Below are positions 33,645-42,010 of a stretch of 64,000 bases of DNA, in pieces (position 1 is the first letter of the stretch; each line of letters opens with the position of its first letter). This DNA is from Bacillus sp. FJAT-28004 (lineage in GTDB: Bacteria; Bacillota; Bacilli; Paenibacillales; Paenibacillaceae), in assembly GCF_001280845.1 (NCBI RefSeq), contig NZ_LGHP01000001.1:1698435-1762434 (forward strand). Reading direction: 5' to 3'. The position numbers and the translations under genes were made by a program. The notes beneath the pieces are model-generated. The model saw nothing but the letters and a program-made list of their open reading frames with translations. It had not been told where the DNA came from and ran no database searches.

Positions 33645-34715
33645 ATGTCTTATAACGACCGTTTCATACGGGCTTGCCTGAAGGAACAAGTAGACCAAAT
33701 ACCTGTATGGTACATGCGACAGGCGGGAAGATATGATCCTGATTATCGCAAAATAAAAGAGAAGTATTCGTTGCTTGAAATATGCAAACAGCCAGAGCTT
33801 GCAGCTGAAGTAACAATGATGCCGATTCGCAAGCTGGGTGTTGATGCAGCTATTTTGTATTCAGACATTATGAATCCAGTAGCATCTATCGGAATTGATT
33901 TTGATATCGTTGCTAACATTGGCCCTGTAATCGCGAATCCGATCCGTTCGGCGGCTGACGTTGAGCGCTTGAAGCCGATCGATGTGGAAGGCGATCTAGG
34001 CCATGTCATTGAAACGATCCGTATACTAGACCGCGAGCTAGAAGTACCGCTTATTACGTTCGCTGGTGCACCATTCACTATCGCGAGCTATTTAATTGAA
34101 GGAAGACCTTCCAAAAACTATTTGCGTACGAAAGAAATGATGTACAGTGAGCCGGAGCTATGGCATGAATTGATGCGCAAGCTTGGCGACATGGTCATTA
34201 CTTATTTGCGCGCGCATATCGCTGCAGGCGGTAAAGCTTTTCAATTGTTTGACAGCTGGGTAGGAGCGTTGACACCAGCAGATTTCCGGAAATTCGTATT
34301 GCCGACTATCGAACGTATTTTCTCAGAGCTGTCGGACTTGCCGCAGCCGAAAATATATTTCCCAGGCGTAAGCTCAGGGGAGCTGCTTCCGGAACTGTTA
34401 AATGTAAAAACAGATGTCATCGGTTTGGATTGGCGGATTTCGATTGCAGAAGGTCGTCGTAGACTGGAACAAGGTTTTGCGGTGCAAGGTAATCTAGATC
34501 CTACAATTCTCACAGCGCCAATTAGCGTGATTGAGTCCTATGCGAAAGAAATCATTGATAGTGGAATAGAAGAGCCAGGCTTTATTTTCAACCTTGGCCA
34601 CGGTTTGTTCCCTGAAGCATCTCTCGAGAAGCTGGCTCAGTTAACTGCATTCGTACAATCGTATTCCAAAAAGGCGATCGCTGCACGCAGCCATAAGGAG
34701 ACTAGTCATGTCTGA
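33645..34715 (+). CDS. hemE: Uroporphyrinogen III decarboxylase
   Basis: 356 residues, full length. The MRQAGRY signature (residues 24-30) with the substrate-anchoring arginines, LYSDIM with the catalytic Asp, and the later FNLGHG segment are all intact. Converts uroporphyrinogen III to coproporphyrinogen III by four decarboxylations. First of three overlapping genes; hemH starts 8 bases before its stop. Confidence 0.96.
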   Translation: MSYNDRFIRACLKEQVDQIPVWYMRQAGRYDPDYRKIKEKYSLLEICKQPELAAEVTMMPIRKLGVDAAILYSDIMNPVASIGIDFDIVANIGPVIANPIRSAADVERLKPIDVEGDLGHVIETIRILDRELEVPLITFAGAPFTIASYLIEGRPSKNYLRTKEMMYSEPELWHELMRKLGDMVITYLRAHIAAGGKAFQLFDSWVGALTPADFRKFVLPTIERIFSELSDLPQPKIYFPGVSSGELLPELLNVKTDVIGLDWRISIAEGRRRLEQGFAVQGNLDPTILTAPISVIESYAKEIIDSGIEEPGFIFNLGHGLFPEASLEKLAQLTAFVQSYSKKAIAARSHKETSHV

Positions 34716-35661
34716 GCATAAAGCGAAACAAATAGGCGTTCTTGTAATGTCCTACGGAACGCCGGAGTCGATGGATGATGTCGAAACTTATTATACGCAT
34801 ATACGCCGCGGCAATGCGCCAACACCTGAGCTGCTTGCCGAGCTGAAGGGTCGTTATGAAGCGATCGTAGGCGGTGTTTTCCCGCTGCGGGAAAATACTA
34901 ACGGTCAGGTAGCCGGTTTGCAGGATAAACTAGAGCAGCTCGCACCTCATTCGTTCACATGTTATCAGGGCTTGAAGCACGCAAAGCCGTATATTGAAGA
35001 CGGTGTTGAGCAAATGGCGAAGGACGGCATTACCCAAGCGGTAGGAATCGTGCTTGCGCCACATTTCTCGACGATGAGTGTAGGCAGCTATATTAAGCGT
35101 GCGGAGGAAAAGGCGAAAGAGCTAGGTATCGCGATGACTTTCGTAAAGCAATATCATATGCATCCGAAGCTGCTAAAAGCGCTTACTGATCGGGTTGTCG
35201 CTGGATTAGAACGCTTGGCCACTGCTACGGATGGCGAAGAAAATGTGAAAGTACTATTTAGCGCACATAGCTTGCCTGAAAAAATTCGTGAGCTAGGTGA
35301 TCCATATGAGCAGCAGCTGCTTGAAACTTCCGCAGCGGTTGCGAAAGCAGCAAATGTGAAGGATTGGCAGTTTACTTGGCAAAGCGCAGGCCGGACGAGA
35401 GATCCTTGGCTCGGACCTGATATTTTGGAAACATTGCCTGTACTAGCAGAAGAGGGCGTTAAAGCTGTGCTTGTTGCACCAGTTGGCTTCGTCTCGGATC
35501 ATTTGGAAGTGTTGTACGATCTTGATATCGAAGCACAAGCTGCTGCGAAAGAACTGAATATGACTTTGGATAGAATTGCGATGCTGAATCGTGATCCTTT
35601 ATATATGGAAACATTGGCAGAATCGGTCATCGAGGCTTTGGACAGTCAAGGGAAGGAATGA
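34708..35661 (+). CDS. hemH: Ferrochelatase (coproporphyrin type)
   Basis: 317 residues, lacking the extended C-terminus and Fe-S cysteines of other ferrochelatases. Metal-binding His187 is in SAHSLPE, and the acidic PVGFVSDHLEVLYDLD segment carries the partner Glu. In Gram-positive bacteria this enzyme inserts iron into coproporphyrin III. It overlaps hemE at the front and hemY by 4 bases at the back, so the three are translationally coupled. Confidence 0.95.
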   Translation: MSEHKAKQIGVLVMSYGTPESMDDVETYYTHIRRGNAPTPELLAELKGRYEAIVGGVFPLRENTNGQVAGLQDKLEQLAPHSFTCYQGLKHAKPYIEDGVEQMAKDGITQAVGIVLAPHFSTMSVGSYIKRAEEKAKELGIAMTFVKQYHMHPKLLKALTDRVVAGLERLATATDGEENVKVLFSAHSLPEKIRELGDPYEQQLLETSAAVAKAANVKDWQFTWQSAGRTRDPWLGPDILETLPVLAEEGVKAVLVAPVGFVSDHLEVLYDLDIEAQAAAKELNMTLDRIAMLNRDPLYMETLAESVIEALDSQGKE

Positions 35662-37133
35662 ATGAGATGCGGAGAATCGGAAAACCTGATCGAATTGTCA
35701 TTATTGGCGGAGGGATCAGCGGACTGAGCTCCGCTTTTTATTTGCAGCGGGAAGCGGAGCGGCAAGGCAGAGAGCTTGAAATGACCATTGTAGATGGGGC
35801 TCCTGCCTTAGGCGGAAAAATTAATACGCTGCAGCGTGACGGGTTCGTCATCGAGAAAGGACCGGATTCATTTTTGGCGCGCAAGCTTGCTATTATTGAC
35901 CTTGCGGAGGAGCTTGGCCTAGCGGACGAGCTTACAACAACAAATCCGGGAGCGAAAAAAACATATATTTTGCATCAGAGAAAGCTGTTTCCGATGCCGG
36001 CGGGCCTGGTGCTGGGGGTACCGACCGAAATTGGACCTTTCGTGAAAACAGGCTTGCTGTCATGGGGCGGTAAACTGCGGGCATTAATGGATCTGGTGAT
36101 TCCAGTACGCAAGGAGCAAAGCGATGAATCGCTTGGTGGATTTCTGGAGCGTAGAGTGGGTAATCAAGTCATGCGGCGCATTGCGGAGCCGCTGCTCGCA
36201 GGCATTTATGCAGGTGACTTGAAGAAGCTAAGTCTACAAGCGACCTTTCCGCAATTTGCAGCGTCAGAGCGCAAACATGGCAGCCTTATTCGCGGCATGC
36301 AGCATAACCGTAAAGTAAGTGCTGCTGCAGGAGCACTTCCGGCTGTGGCAAAGGGTGGAACTTTTTTGACGTTTAAGGGTGGTTTGTCTACGCTCGTTGA
36401 TGCACTTGATAAGTCTTTGAGCAAGTTGCAGAGACGACTTGGTACGAAGGTTTTGGAAATTAAACGTTGTGCGGATCAAGCACCGGGTAGCGATCAAGAG
36501 GTTTCAATTGAGGCAGAGGGAGCTCGTTATGAGGTTGTCCTCGATAGCGGTGAGAGGCTGTGGGCTGATCAAATCGTGATGACAGCACCTGCATATAATG
36601 CGGTAGAGCTGCTAGCGCCTTTGACGGAAGTTAGCGAGCTGCGGTTGATTAATTATGTTTCAGTTGCGAACGTAGTGCTGGCGTTTGATAAAGCAACGTT
36701 TGGGCTGAATTTTGACGGATCAGGATTCGTTGTGCCTCGCTCGGAAGGCTTGCAAATTACGGCCTGCACATGGACGTCAAATAAATGGCTGCATTCGAGT
36801 CCTGATGATAAGGTGCTCCTGCGCTGCTATGTGGGACGATCGGGTTATGAAGAAAGCGTCAAACTTCCGGATGCGGAGCTTATTAAGGTTGTACGGCGAG
36901 ATATTGAAGAGACGATGGGCATAAAGGCAAATCCGTTGTTTGTTGAGATTACGAGGTTGCCTCGCTCAATGCCGCAATATCCCGTAGGGCATGTTGATAA
37001 TATGAAGCAGCTTCGAGATCGCTTCGAACGGGAGCTGCCAGGCGTCTGGATAACGGGTGCAGCATTCGATGGGGTAGGTCTTCCGGACTGCATCAGACAG
37101 GGCAAGGAAGCTGCTAAGGAACTATTAAAGTAA
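35658..37133 (+). CDS. hemY: Coproporphyrinogen III oxidase (HemY/CgoX type)
   Basis: 491 residues. FAD-binding GGGISGLSSAFYLQ near the start (residues 17-30), the amine-oxidase ending TGAAFDGVGLPDCIRQGKEA, and the PRSMPQYPVGH stretch match HemY. It oxidises coproporphyrinogen III to coproporphyrin III using oxygen; ferrochelatase then inserts iron. A separate coproheme decarboxylase (HemQ) would finish the pathway and is not seen here. The start overlaps the hemH stop; an in-frame ATG at 35667 is an alternative. Confidence 0.94.
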   Translation: MNEMRRIGKPDRIVIIGGGISGLSSAFYLQREAERQGRELEMTIVDGAPALGGKINTLQRDGFVIEKGPDSFLARKLAIIDLAEELGLADELTTTNPGAKKTYILHQRKLFPMPAGLVLGVPTEIGPFVKTGLLSWGGKLRALMDLVIPVRKEQSDESLGGFLERRVGNQVMRRIAEPLLAGIYAGDLKKLSLQATFPQFAASERKHGSLIRGMQHNRKVSAAAGALPAVAKGGTFLTFKGGLSTLVDALDKSLSKLQRRLGTKVLEIKRCADQAPGSDQEVSIEAEGARYEVVLDSGERLWADQIVMTAPAYNAVELLAPLTEVSELRLINYVSVANVVLAFDKATFGLNFDGSGFVVPRSEGLQITACTWTSNKWLHSSPDDKVLLRCYVGRSGYEESVKLPDAELIKVVRRDIEETMGIKANPLFVEITRLPRSMPQYPVGHVDNMKQLRDRFERELPGVWITGAAFDGVGLPDCIRQGKEAAKELLK

Positions 37134-37170
37134 GTTAACAATAATAGTTCTCCCCGCGAAGATGGATCAT

Positions 37171-37179
37171 TGCTATAAT
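37171..37179 (+). promoter_or_regulatory. Extended -10 promoter for the CapA-like gene
   Basis: TGCTATAAT (TG-N plus a consensus TATAAT) stands 54 bases before the start codon; no good -35 lies 17 bases upstream, as is typical for extended -10 promoters. Confidence 0.55.
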
Positions 37180-37233
37180 GGAAGAGTCTAACTTTTCATG
37201 GACTTTTAATCTATTAAAGAGGAGCCATCTTCC

Positions 37234-38523
37234 ATGCACGTATCACGTTCCGAAACGCATCAGCAGGACAAGTTTAAACGTAAAAAGAGGCTTCGAAGAC
37301 TATTAATCGTTAATTTCTCGCTGCTAGGCATCATTATAGTCGTGTTCGGAGTCTGGCTTGCTGCTGAAAATTCAGATAAACTAAAGGGTTTGTTGAGTTT
37401 CGCAAACGGTGAGAATAAAGGACAAAATCAAGCTGTTAACACTGGTAATGAAGGTTCAGGAAAAGAGCCGGATTTTACGGAAGATGTAGATTTGTCAGGG
37501 AAAGAAACAGGGTCTAATCTTCCTGATGAAGAAGATAATTCTGCTGTATTGGAGCCTGACGCAGCAGGCAATGAGGAAGAGAAAATTAGCCTTTCCTTTG
37601 TAGGAGATTTGTTGGTTTCTGATTATGTGAGTGCAATTACTGCGCGTGAGGGCTATGACTATCTCTATCAACCTTCTATGCTTTACTTAAGCGAACCGGA
37701 TCTGACGGCTGGAAATTTAGAATTTCCAGTAACGGAGCGGGGAACCCCGGTAGAGGGAACACCTTATGTGTTTAAAGGTTCGCCGGACGTGCTTCCATCG
37801 ATACGCAATGCAGGCTTTGATGTTATGAGCCTAGCGAATAATCATGCGCTTGATCAAGGCGTTGAGGGTATGCTCGACACCATGAAATATTTGGATGAAG
37901 CGGGCTTGTCGCATATGGGTGCGGGGAATAATGATAAAGAGGCGTTTACCCCAGTTATCAAAGAGGTTCGAGGTATTAAAGTAGCGTATATTGGCCTGAG
38001 CAGAGTGGTGCCGTTCTCTTCATGGAAAGCGGATAAAAATGTACCAGGATTAGCAGAAACCTACGATACAAGGCGCGCGACAGAAGCGATTGCGAAAGCA
38101 AAGAAGGAAGCAGACATCGTAGTTGTGATGGTGCACTGGGGCAAAGAACGAGTGGATCAGCCAGAGCCTTATCAGAAGGATTTTGGCAAACAATATATCG
38201 ATGCTGGAGCGGATCTTGTGATCGGGAGTCATCCACATGTGATGCAAGGCTTTGAAATGTATAAAGGCAAATGGATTGCATACAGTTTAGGAAACTTTAT
38301 TTTTACCTCATATCCTAAGGAGACAGCGGGCGAGACAGGTGTACTTGACGCTATATGCTCAAAAAACGGGGATTGTGAGATGACGTTTCATCCGATGTTT
38401 ACAGTCAATGCGCAGCCGACTCCATTAGAGGGAGAAAAAGCAAAAGCGTTACTCGATCGGCTGACGTCGGTCTCCTTTGGCGTAAAGCTGAATGAGGATG
38501 GACGAATTACACCAGTACAATGA
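37234..38523 (+). CDS. CapA family protein (poly-gamma-glutamate capsule synthesis type)
   Basis: 429 residues. Residues about 24-45 form a membrane anchor; an acidic, low-complexity linker (about 55-120) follows; the rest is a metallophosphatase-like CapA/PgsA domain with FVGDLLVSD, LANNHALDQG, VHWGKE and GSHPHVMQ as metal- and phosphate-binding motifs. Family members are needed for poly-gamma-glutamate capsule export in Bacillus, but no capBC genes are nearby, so the role here is open. AAAGAGGAGCCATCTTCC precedes the ATG. Anchored to the outer face. Confidence 0.85.
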   Translation: MHVSRSETHQQDKFKRKKRLRRLLIVNFSLLGIIIVVFGVWLAAENSDKLKGLLSFANGENKGQNQAVNTGNEGSGKEPDFTEDVDLSGKETGSNLPDEEDNSAVLEPDAAGNEEEKISLSFVGDLLVSDYVSAITAREGYDYLYQPSMLYLSEPDLTAGNLEFPVTERGTPVEGTPYVFKGSPDVLPSIRNAGFDVMSLANNHALDQGVEGMLDTMKYLDEAGLSHMGAGNNDKEAFTPVIKEVRGIKVAYIGLSRVVPFSSWKADKNVPGLAETYDTRRATEAIAKAKKEADIVVVMVHWGKERVDQPEPYQKDFGKQYIDAGADLVIGSHPHVMQGFEMYKGKWIAYSLGNFIFTSYPKETAGETGVLDAICSKNGDCEMTFHPMFTVNAQPTPLEGEKAKALLDRLTSVSFGVKLNEDGRITPVQ

Positions 38524-38547
38524 GCCGAGTGAGAGGATGATCGTTTA

Positions 38548-39285
38548 ATGAAAAATCCGTGCGTAGCGCACCGAGGCTGGTCTAGCCGCGCGCCGGAAAA
38601 TACGATGGCAGCAATACGATTGGCGCTCGCTGATCCAGATATCGAATGGATTGAAATTGATGTTCATCTTTCAAAGGATCATGTACCGATGGTAATCCAT
38701 GATTATACGTTGCGTAGAACGACGGATGGAAAAGGCGATGTGAAAAAAAAGACGGCTGCTGAGCTCGCTGAGCTGGACGCGGGAAATTGGTTTTCACAAA
38801 AGTATCAAGGAGAGCAAATTCCGACTCTTGCTCAGGTGCTTAAAGAAGCTGTCGGCCACTGTAAGCTTAACATTGAATTGAAGACGGATGGTATCCGTTA
38901 TCCGTTGATCGAGCAGAAGGTGCTCGATTGTATACAGGCTTATCAAGCGGAGAATGAAGTGGTCATCACTTCCTTCCATGAAGGAACATTATATCGAATG
39001 AAGCGGCTTTCCAGCCAAATTCGCACGGGTCTTATTATAGATGGCTGGCGCAATTCGCTGCCGAAGGAGCTAATGGAGCTCGGCGCTGATTTTTTATCGA
39101 TCAGCTATTCCAAGTTGAACAAGGAAAGAGTCGAGCTTTTGAAAAATGCAGGCATTCAAATTATGGCTTGGACGATCAATGAGAAACGTGCGATTCGTAA
39201 AATTGCTGCACTTGATCCGGAATTATTAATATGCACAAATTACCCAGAACGCTGGCATGAGCTGCGGGCTGAGAACAATGAATAA
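38548..39285 (+). CDS. Glycerophosphodiester phosphodiesterase
   Basis: 245 residues. Catalytic and metal residues are visible: His8-Arg9 (AHRGW), Glu17-Asn18 (PENTM), Glu37 and Asp39 (IEIDVH), His51 (VIHDYTL), and a late LNIELK and MAWTIN. Cytosolic, as there is no signal peptide. It hydrolyses glycerophosphodiesters to glycerol 3-phosphate and an alcohol, probably recycling phospholipid head groups or lipoteichoic fragments. It follows the CapA-like gene by 24 bases. Confidence 0.92.
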   Translation: MKNPCVAHRGWSSRAPENTMAAIRLALADPDIEWIEIDVHLSKDHVPMVIHDYTLRRTTDGKGDVKKKTAAELAELDAGNWFSQKYQGEQIPTLAQVLKEAVGHCKLNIELKTDGIRYPLIEQKVLDCIQAYQAENEVVITSFHEGTLYRMKRLSSQIRTGLIIDGWRNSLPKELMELGADFLSISYSKLNKERVELLKNAGIQIMAWTINEKRAIRKIAALDPELLICTNYPERWHELRAENNE

Positions 39286-39336
39286 GGAATCAAGTTTTTA
39301 TTTCGGTTCTTGCATAAGCAGGAGGTCGCTCACTAG

Positions 39337-40203
39337 ATGGTAGGATGGATAGATGAATGGTGGTTGCGTCTCATTATCGGTTTAGTAGGAAGCTGCTTTA
39401 TTGCCGCAGCAGCCTATCACGTTCGTTCGTTGTCTGCATCAGGCGCATGCTCTGCGATCATAATGGGAACAGGTTTCGTAACACTTGGGGAACCCGTCTG
39501 GTTCGGATTATTGATTGGTTTTTTTGTTTCTTCGAGTGTATGGTCCAAGTGGAAGAGAAAGCACCGAGCGAAGGAAGCTGCCGAAGCAAAATATGAGAAG
39601 ACAGGGCGCCGTGATGCTGGGCAAGTGTGGGCAAACGGCGGTGTTGGCCTCCTACTATGCGCTGCTAATGCAATATGGCCAGATCAGGGTTGGCTATTCG
39701 CGTACATCGGCGTAATGGCTGCCGTAAACGCGGATACATGGGCCACTGAAATTGGGGCCCTAAGCAAGATAGCGCCGCGATCGGTGACGAGCGGCAAGCT
39801 GGTCGCTCCTGGAACGAGCGGCGGTGTCACGCCGCTCGGCAGTGCAGCAGCGCTCGCAGGCGCCGTGTTCATCGGCGCCGTTGCCGTGCTGCTGCTTGCG
39901 GCCCCGCAGCCAGCAGAGGCTGCTGCGGGTACGCTTGGCGGCGGAGCCGCAGCGGCGGTATACATCGCCGCAGCGGCCGCCGCCGGCCTGGCCGGTGCCT
40001 TCGCCGACTCTTTGCTCGGCGCAACCGGCCAGGCCATGTATCGCTGCCGGGTATGCGGCAGCGAGATCGAGCGCGCCGCGCATTGCGGCAGCGCGGCGGA
40101 TCAAGTGCGCGGCTTCGCCTGGCTGAATAACGACAGAGTGAACCTTCTGTCGTCGTTGTTCGCAGGCGCGCTAGCATGGGGTATCGGTCATATTTTTCTA
40201 TGA
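39337..40203 (+). CDS. DUF92 family integral membrane protein
   Basis: 288 residues with about six membrane helices. Family marks are VNADTWATEIGALSK (about 130-144), and the late CRVCGSEIERAAHCG plus FAWLNNDRVNLLSSL segments; in related eukaryotic and plant proteins this family includes phytyl-phosphate kinase (VTE6). The segment 39760-40130 (about residues 142-265) is much richer in G+C than its surroundings and codes for a long Ala/Gly-rich stretch. Two basic clusters sit in the first loop. An enzymatic role in prenyl or lipid phosphate chemistry is possible but not shown. Confidence 0.82.
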   Translation: MVGWIDEWWLRLIIGLVGSCFIAAAAYHVRSLSASGACSAIIMGTGFVTLGEPVWFGLLIGFFVSSSVWSKWKRKHRAKEAAEAKYEKTGRRDAGQVWANGGVGLLLCAANAIWPDQGWLFAYIGVMAAVNADTWATEIGALSKIAPRSVTSGKLVAPGTSGGVTPLGSAAALAGAVFIGAVAVLLLAAPQPAEAAAGTLGGGAAAAVYIAAAAAAGLAGAFADSLLGATGQAMYRCRVCGSEIERAAHCGSAADQVRGFAWLNNDRVNLLSSLFAGALAWGIGHIFL

Positions 40204-40221
40204 CCGATGCGATTAGCCGAT

Positions 40222-40272
40222 AAAAAAGACTGTTCAGGATGAAGAAATTCACCTGAGCAGTCTTTTTTTCTT
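40222..40272 (+). terminator. Rho-independent terminator
   Basis: AAAAGACTG-TCAGG / CCTGA-CAGTCTTTT stem with two bulged bases, followed by a long T tract. It ends the DUF92 transcript just before tandem array 2. Confidence 0.88.
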
Positions 40273-40338
40273 TTTTTGCTGCACTGTGAAATAAGTGCAG
40301 CAAAAATGTCATTTCACTCGAACAACCGCAAAACCAAC

Positions 40339-41085
40339 CAATAAGCACATATACGCTCTTACAGTGTTAAAAGTACCCCATCTACCTACTTGTAAGAACA
40401 TATACGTGCTTACAGATTGAAGTCGACGTACGAACAAGCAAATACCCGTGCTATAAGCACACATACGCTCTTACAGTGTTAAAAGTAACCCATCTACCTC
40501 TCTGTAAGAACACATACGTGCTTACAGAGTGAAATCGACATACGAACAAGCACATACCCGTGCTATAAGCACACATACGCTCTTAAAGCATTAAAAGTAA
40601 TCCATCTACCTCTCTGTAAGAACATATACGTGCTTACAGAGTGAAATTGACGCACGAACAAGCAAATACCCGTGCTATAAGCACACATACGCTCTTACAG
40701 CGTTAAAAGTAACCAATCTACCTCTCTGTAAGAACATATACGTGCTTACAGTGTGAAATCGACGTACGCACAAGCAAATACTCGTGCTATAAGCACACAT
40801 ACGCTCTTACAGCGTTAAAAGTAACCCATCTATCTCTCTGTAAGAACATATACGTGCTTACAGAGAGGAATCGACGTACGAACAAGCACATACCCGTGCT
40901 ATAAGCACACATACGCTCTTACAGCGTTAAAAGTAACCCATCTACCTCCCTGTAAGAACAAATACGTGCTTACAGAGTGAAATCGACGCACGAACAAGCT
41001 CATACCCGTGCTATAAGCACACATAAGCTCTTACAGCGTTAAAGTAACCAATCTATTTACTTGTAAGCACACATACGTGCTTATA
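40339..41085. repeat. Tandem array 2: 112-base units of paired palindromes
   Basis: First palindromes start at 40339, 40451, 40563, 40675, 40787, 40899 and 41011; second ones start 51 bases after each (the last 50, one base deleted). Palindromes read CTATAAGCAC ... CTCTTACAG and CTGTAAGAAC ... GTGCTTACAG. The internal geometry (26, 25, 26, 35) is identical to that of tandem array 1, in the same orientation, and linker remnants such as AGTAAC and GTGAAATCGACG match linkers there (GTAAAGTCGGCG). Units within array 2 differ by only a few bases, so it is younger or better homogenised than array 1. It lies between the DUF92 terminator and the DinB-like gene. Confidence 0.95.
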
Positions 41086-41223
41086 GAGTAAAGTATCCAT
41101 AAGCCGTAGTCAAAAACCCCGAATGTTACCGGGAATTTATGTTATTGTTATCCTATAATTGTTACTTAAATTTTTAAAAAATATGTAAAAAATAAATCTT
41201 TCATTACACAGGGAGGGACTATA

Positions 41224-41709
41224 GTGGATTACAATTTCAATCGAGAATGGTTAACTATAAAGTTTAAGGAAATCCGAAGAAGAATACTTAAAGCGGTTGA
41301 TCAACTTGATGATGAACAGCTAAATTGGCAGCCTGATCAATCAAGTCACAGCATTTCGATGTTGATTATTCACATGGATGGCAATATCGAAGAAAGAATC
41401 GTTAAAGGTATTTTACGTGAAGATAGCGATAGAAGCCGTGAGAATGAGTTTAAACCTACATACGTTAAGAAGGCAGAGTTACAAACCATCATTCAAGATA
41501 GGTTGCAGCTGGTCATCAATACGATTCAAATGATTACGGACGAGACATTGGAACAAACACAAATGGTTAGAAATCGGGAAAGAACGAATCTGGATATGCT
41601 GCATCAATGCGCTGCCCATTATTCTGAGCATATGGGACAACTATTCTATATTGCAAAACTATGTTTGAAAGAACAGTATATATCAACTTCAGTGATACGT
41701 AAAAAGTAA
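41224..41709 (+). CDS. DinB / DUF1572-like four-helix protein
   Basis: 161 residues, predicted four-helix bundle. The pattern of metal ligands in DinB/YfiT proteins is present: a His in the second helix (IIHMDGN), and a His-x3-His late in the chain (HYSEHMGQ). The LNWQPDQSSHSISMLI stretch is typical of DUF1572. The start is GTG, with CAGGGAGGGACT upstream. Many members are bacillithiol-dependent S-transferases; the substrate here is unknown. It follows tandem array 2 and stands alone. Confidence 0.8.
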   Translation: MDYNFNREWLTIKFKEIRRRILKAVDQLDDEQLNWQPDQSSHSISMLIIHMDGNIEERIVKGILREDSDRSRENEFKPTYVKKAELQTIIQDRLQLVINTIQMITDETLEQTQMVRNRERTNLDMLHQCAAHYSEHMGQLFYIAKLCLKEQYISTSVIRKK

Positions 41710-41722
41710 TTCTAATAGAACA

Positions 41723-41761
41723 TCCAAAAGATTTCTTAGCATCGCTAAGGAATCTTTTGGT
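41723..41761. terminator. Hairpin after the DinB-like gene
   Basis: CCAAAAGATTTCTTAGC / GCTAAGGAATCTTTTGG, with one mismatch and an ATC loop. There is no clear T tract, so it may be a weak terminator. Confidence 0.55.
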
Positions 41762-41954
41762 GAATTCAATTAACAAAAAATGTCCTATGTGAATGCCAAG
41801 GAAAGACTAGTCTAGGAATGAATTATCGAAGATTTTGATATGGATGATTTAGATATTATGATTCATGGAATTATTTTGAGACTATTCACAAATTATTTCA
41901 AGAATATAATGCTAGCCCCATAATTAATCGATCAATTTCTTCTAAATGAACAAC
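41762..41954. other. Gene-free AT-rich stretch
   Basis: No reading frame with a credible start is seen between the DinB-like gene hairpin and the pepF terminator. Short broken frames could be remnants of a lost gene, but I cannot identify one. Confidence 0.5.
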
Positions 41955-41990
41955 AAAAGACCGTCAAGTGTGAGCTTGACGGTCTTTACA
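41955..41990 (-). terminator. Terminator of pepF
   Basis: AAAGACCGTCAAG / CTTGACGGTCTTT stem with a six-base loop, followed on the minus strand by TTTTGTTG. Confidence 0.85.
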
Positions 41991-42010
41991 TTTTTATTGT
42001 TCTGTTTGCG

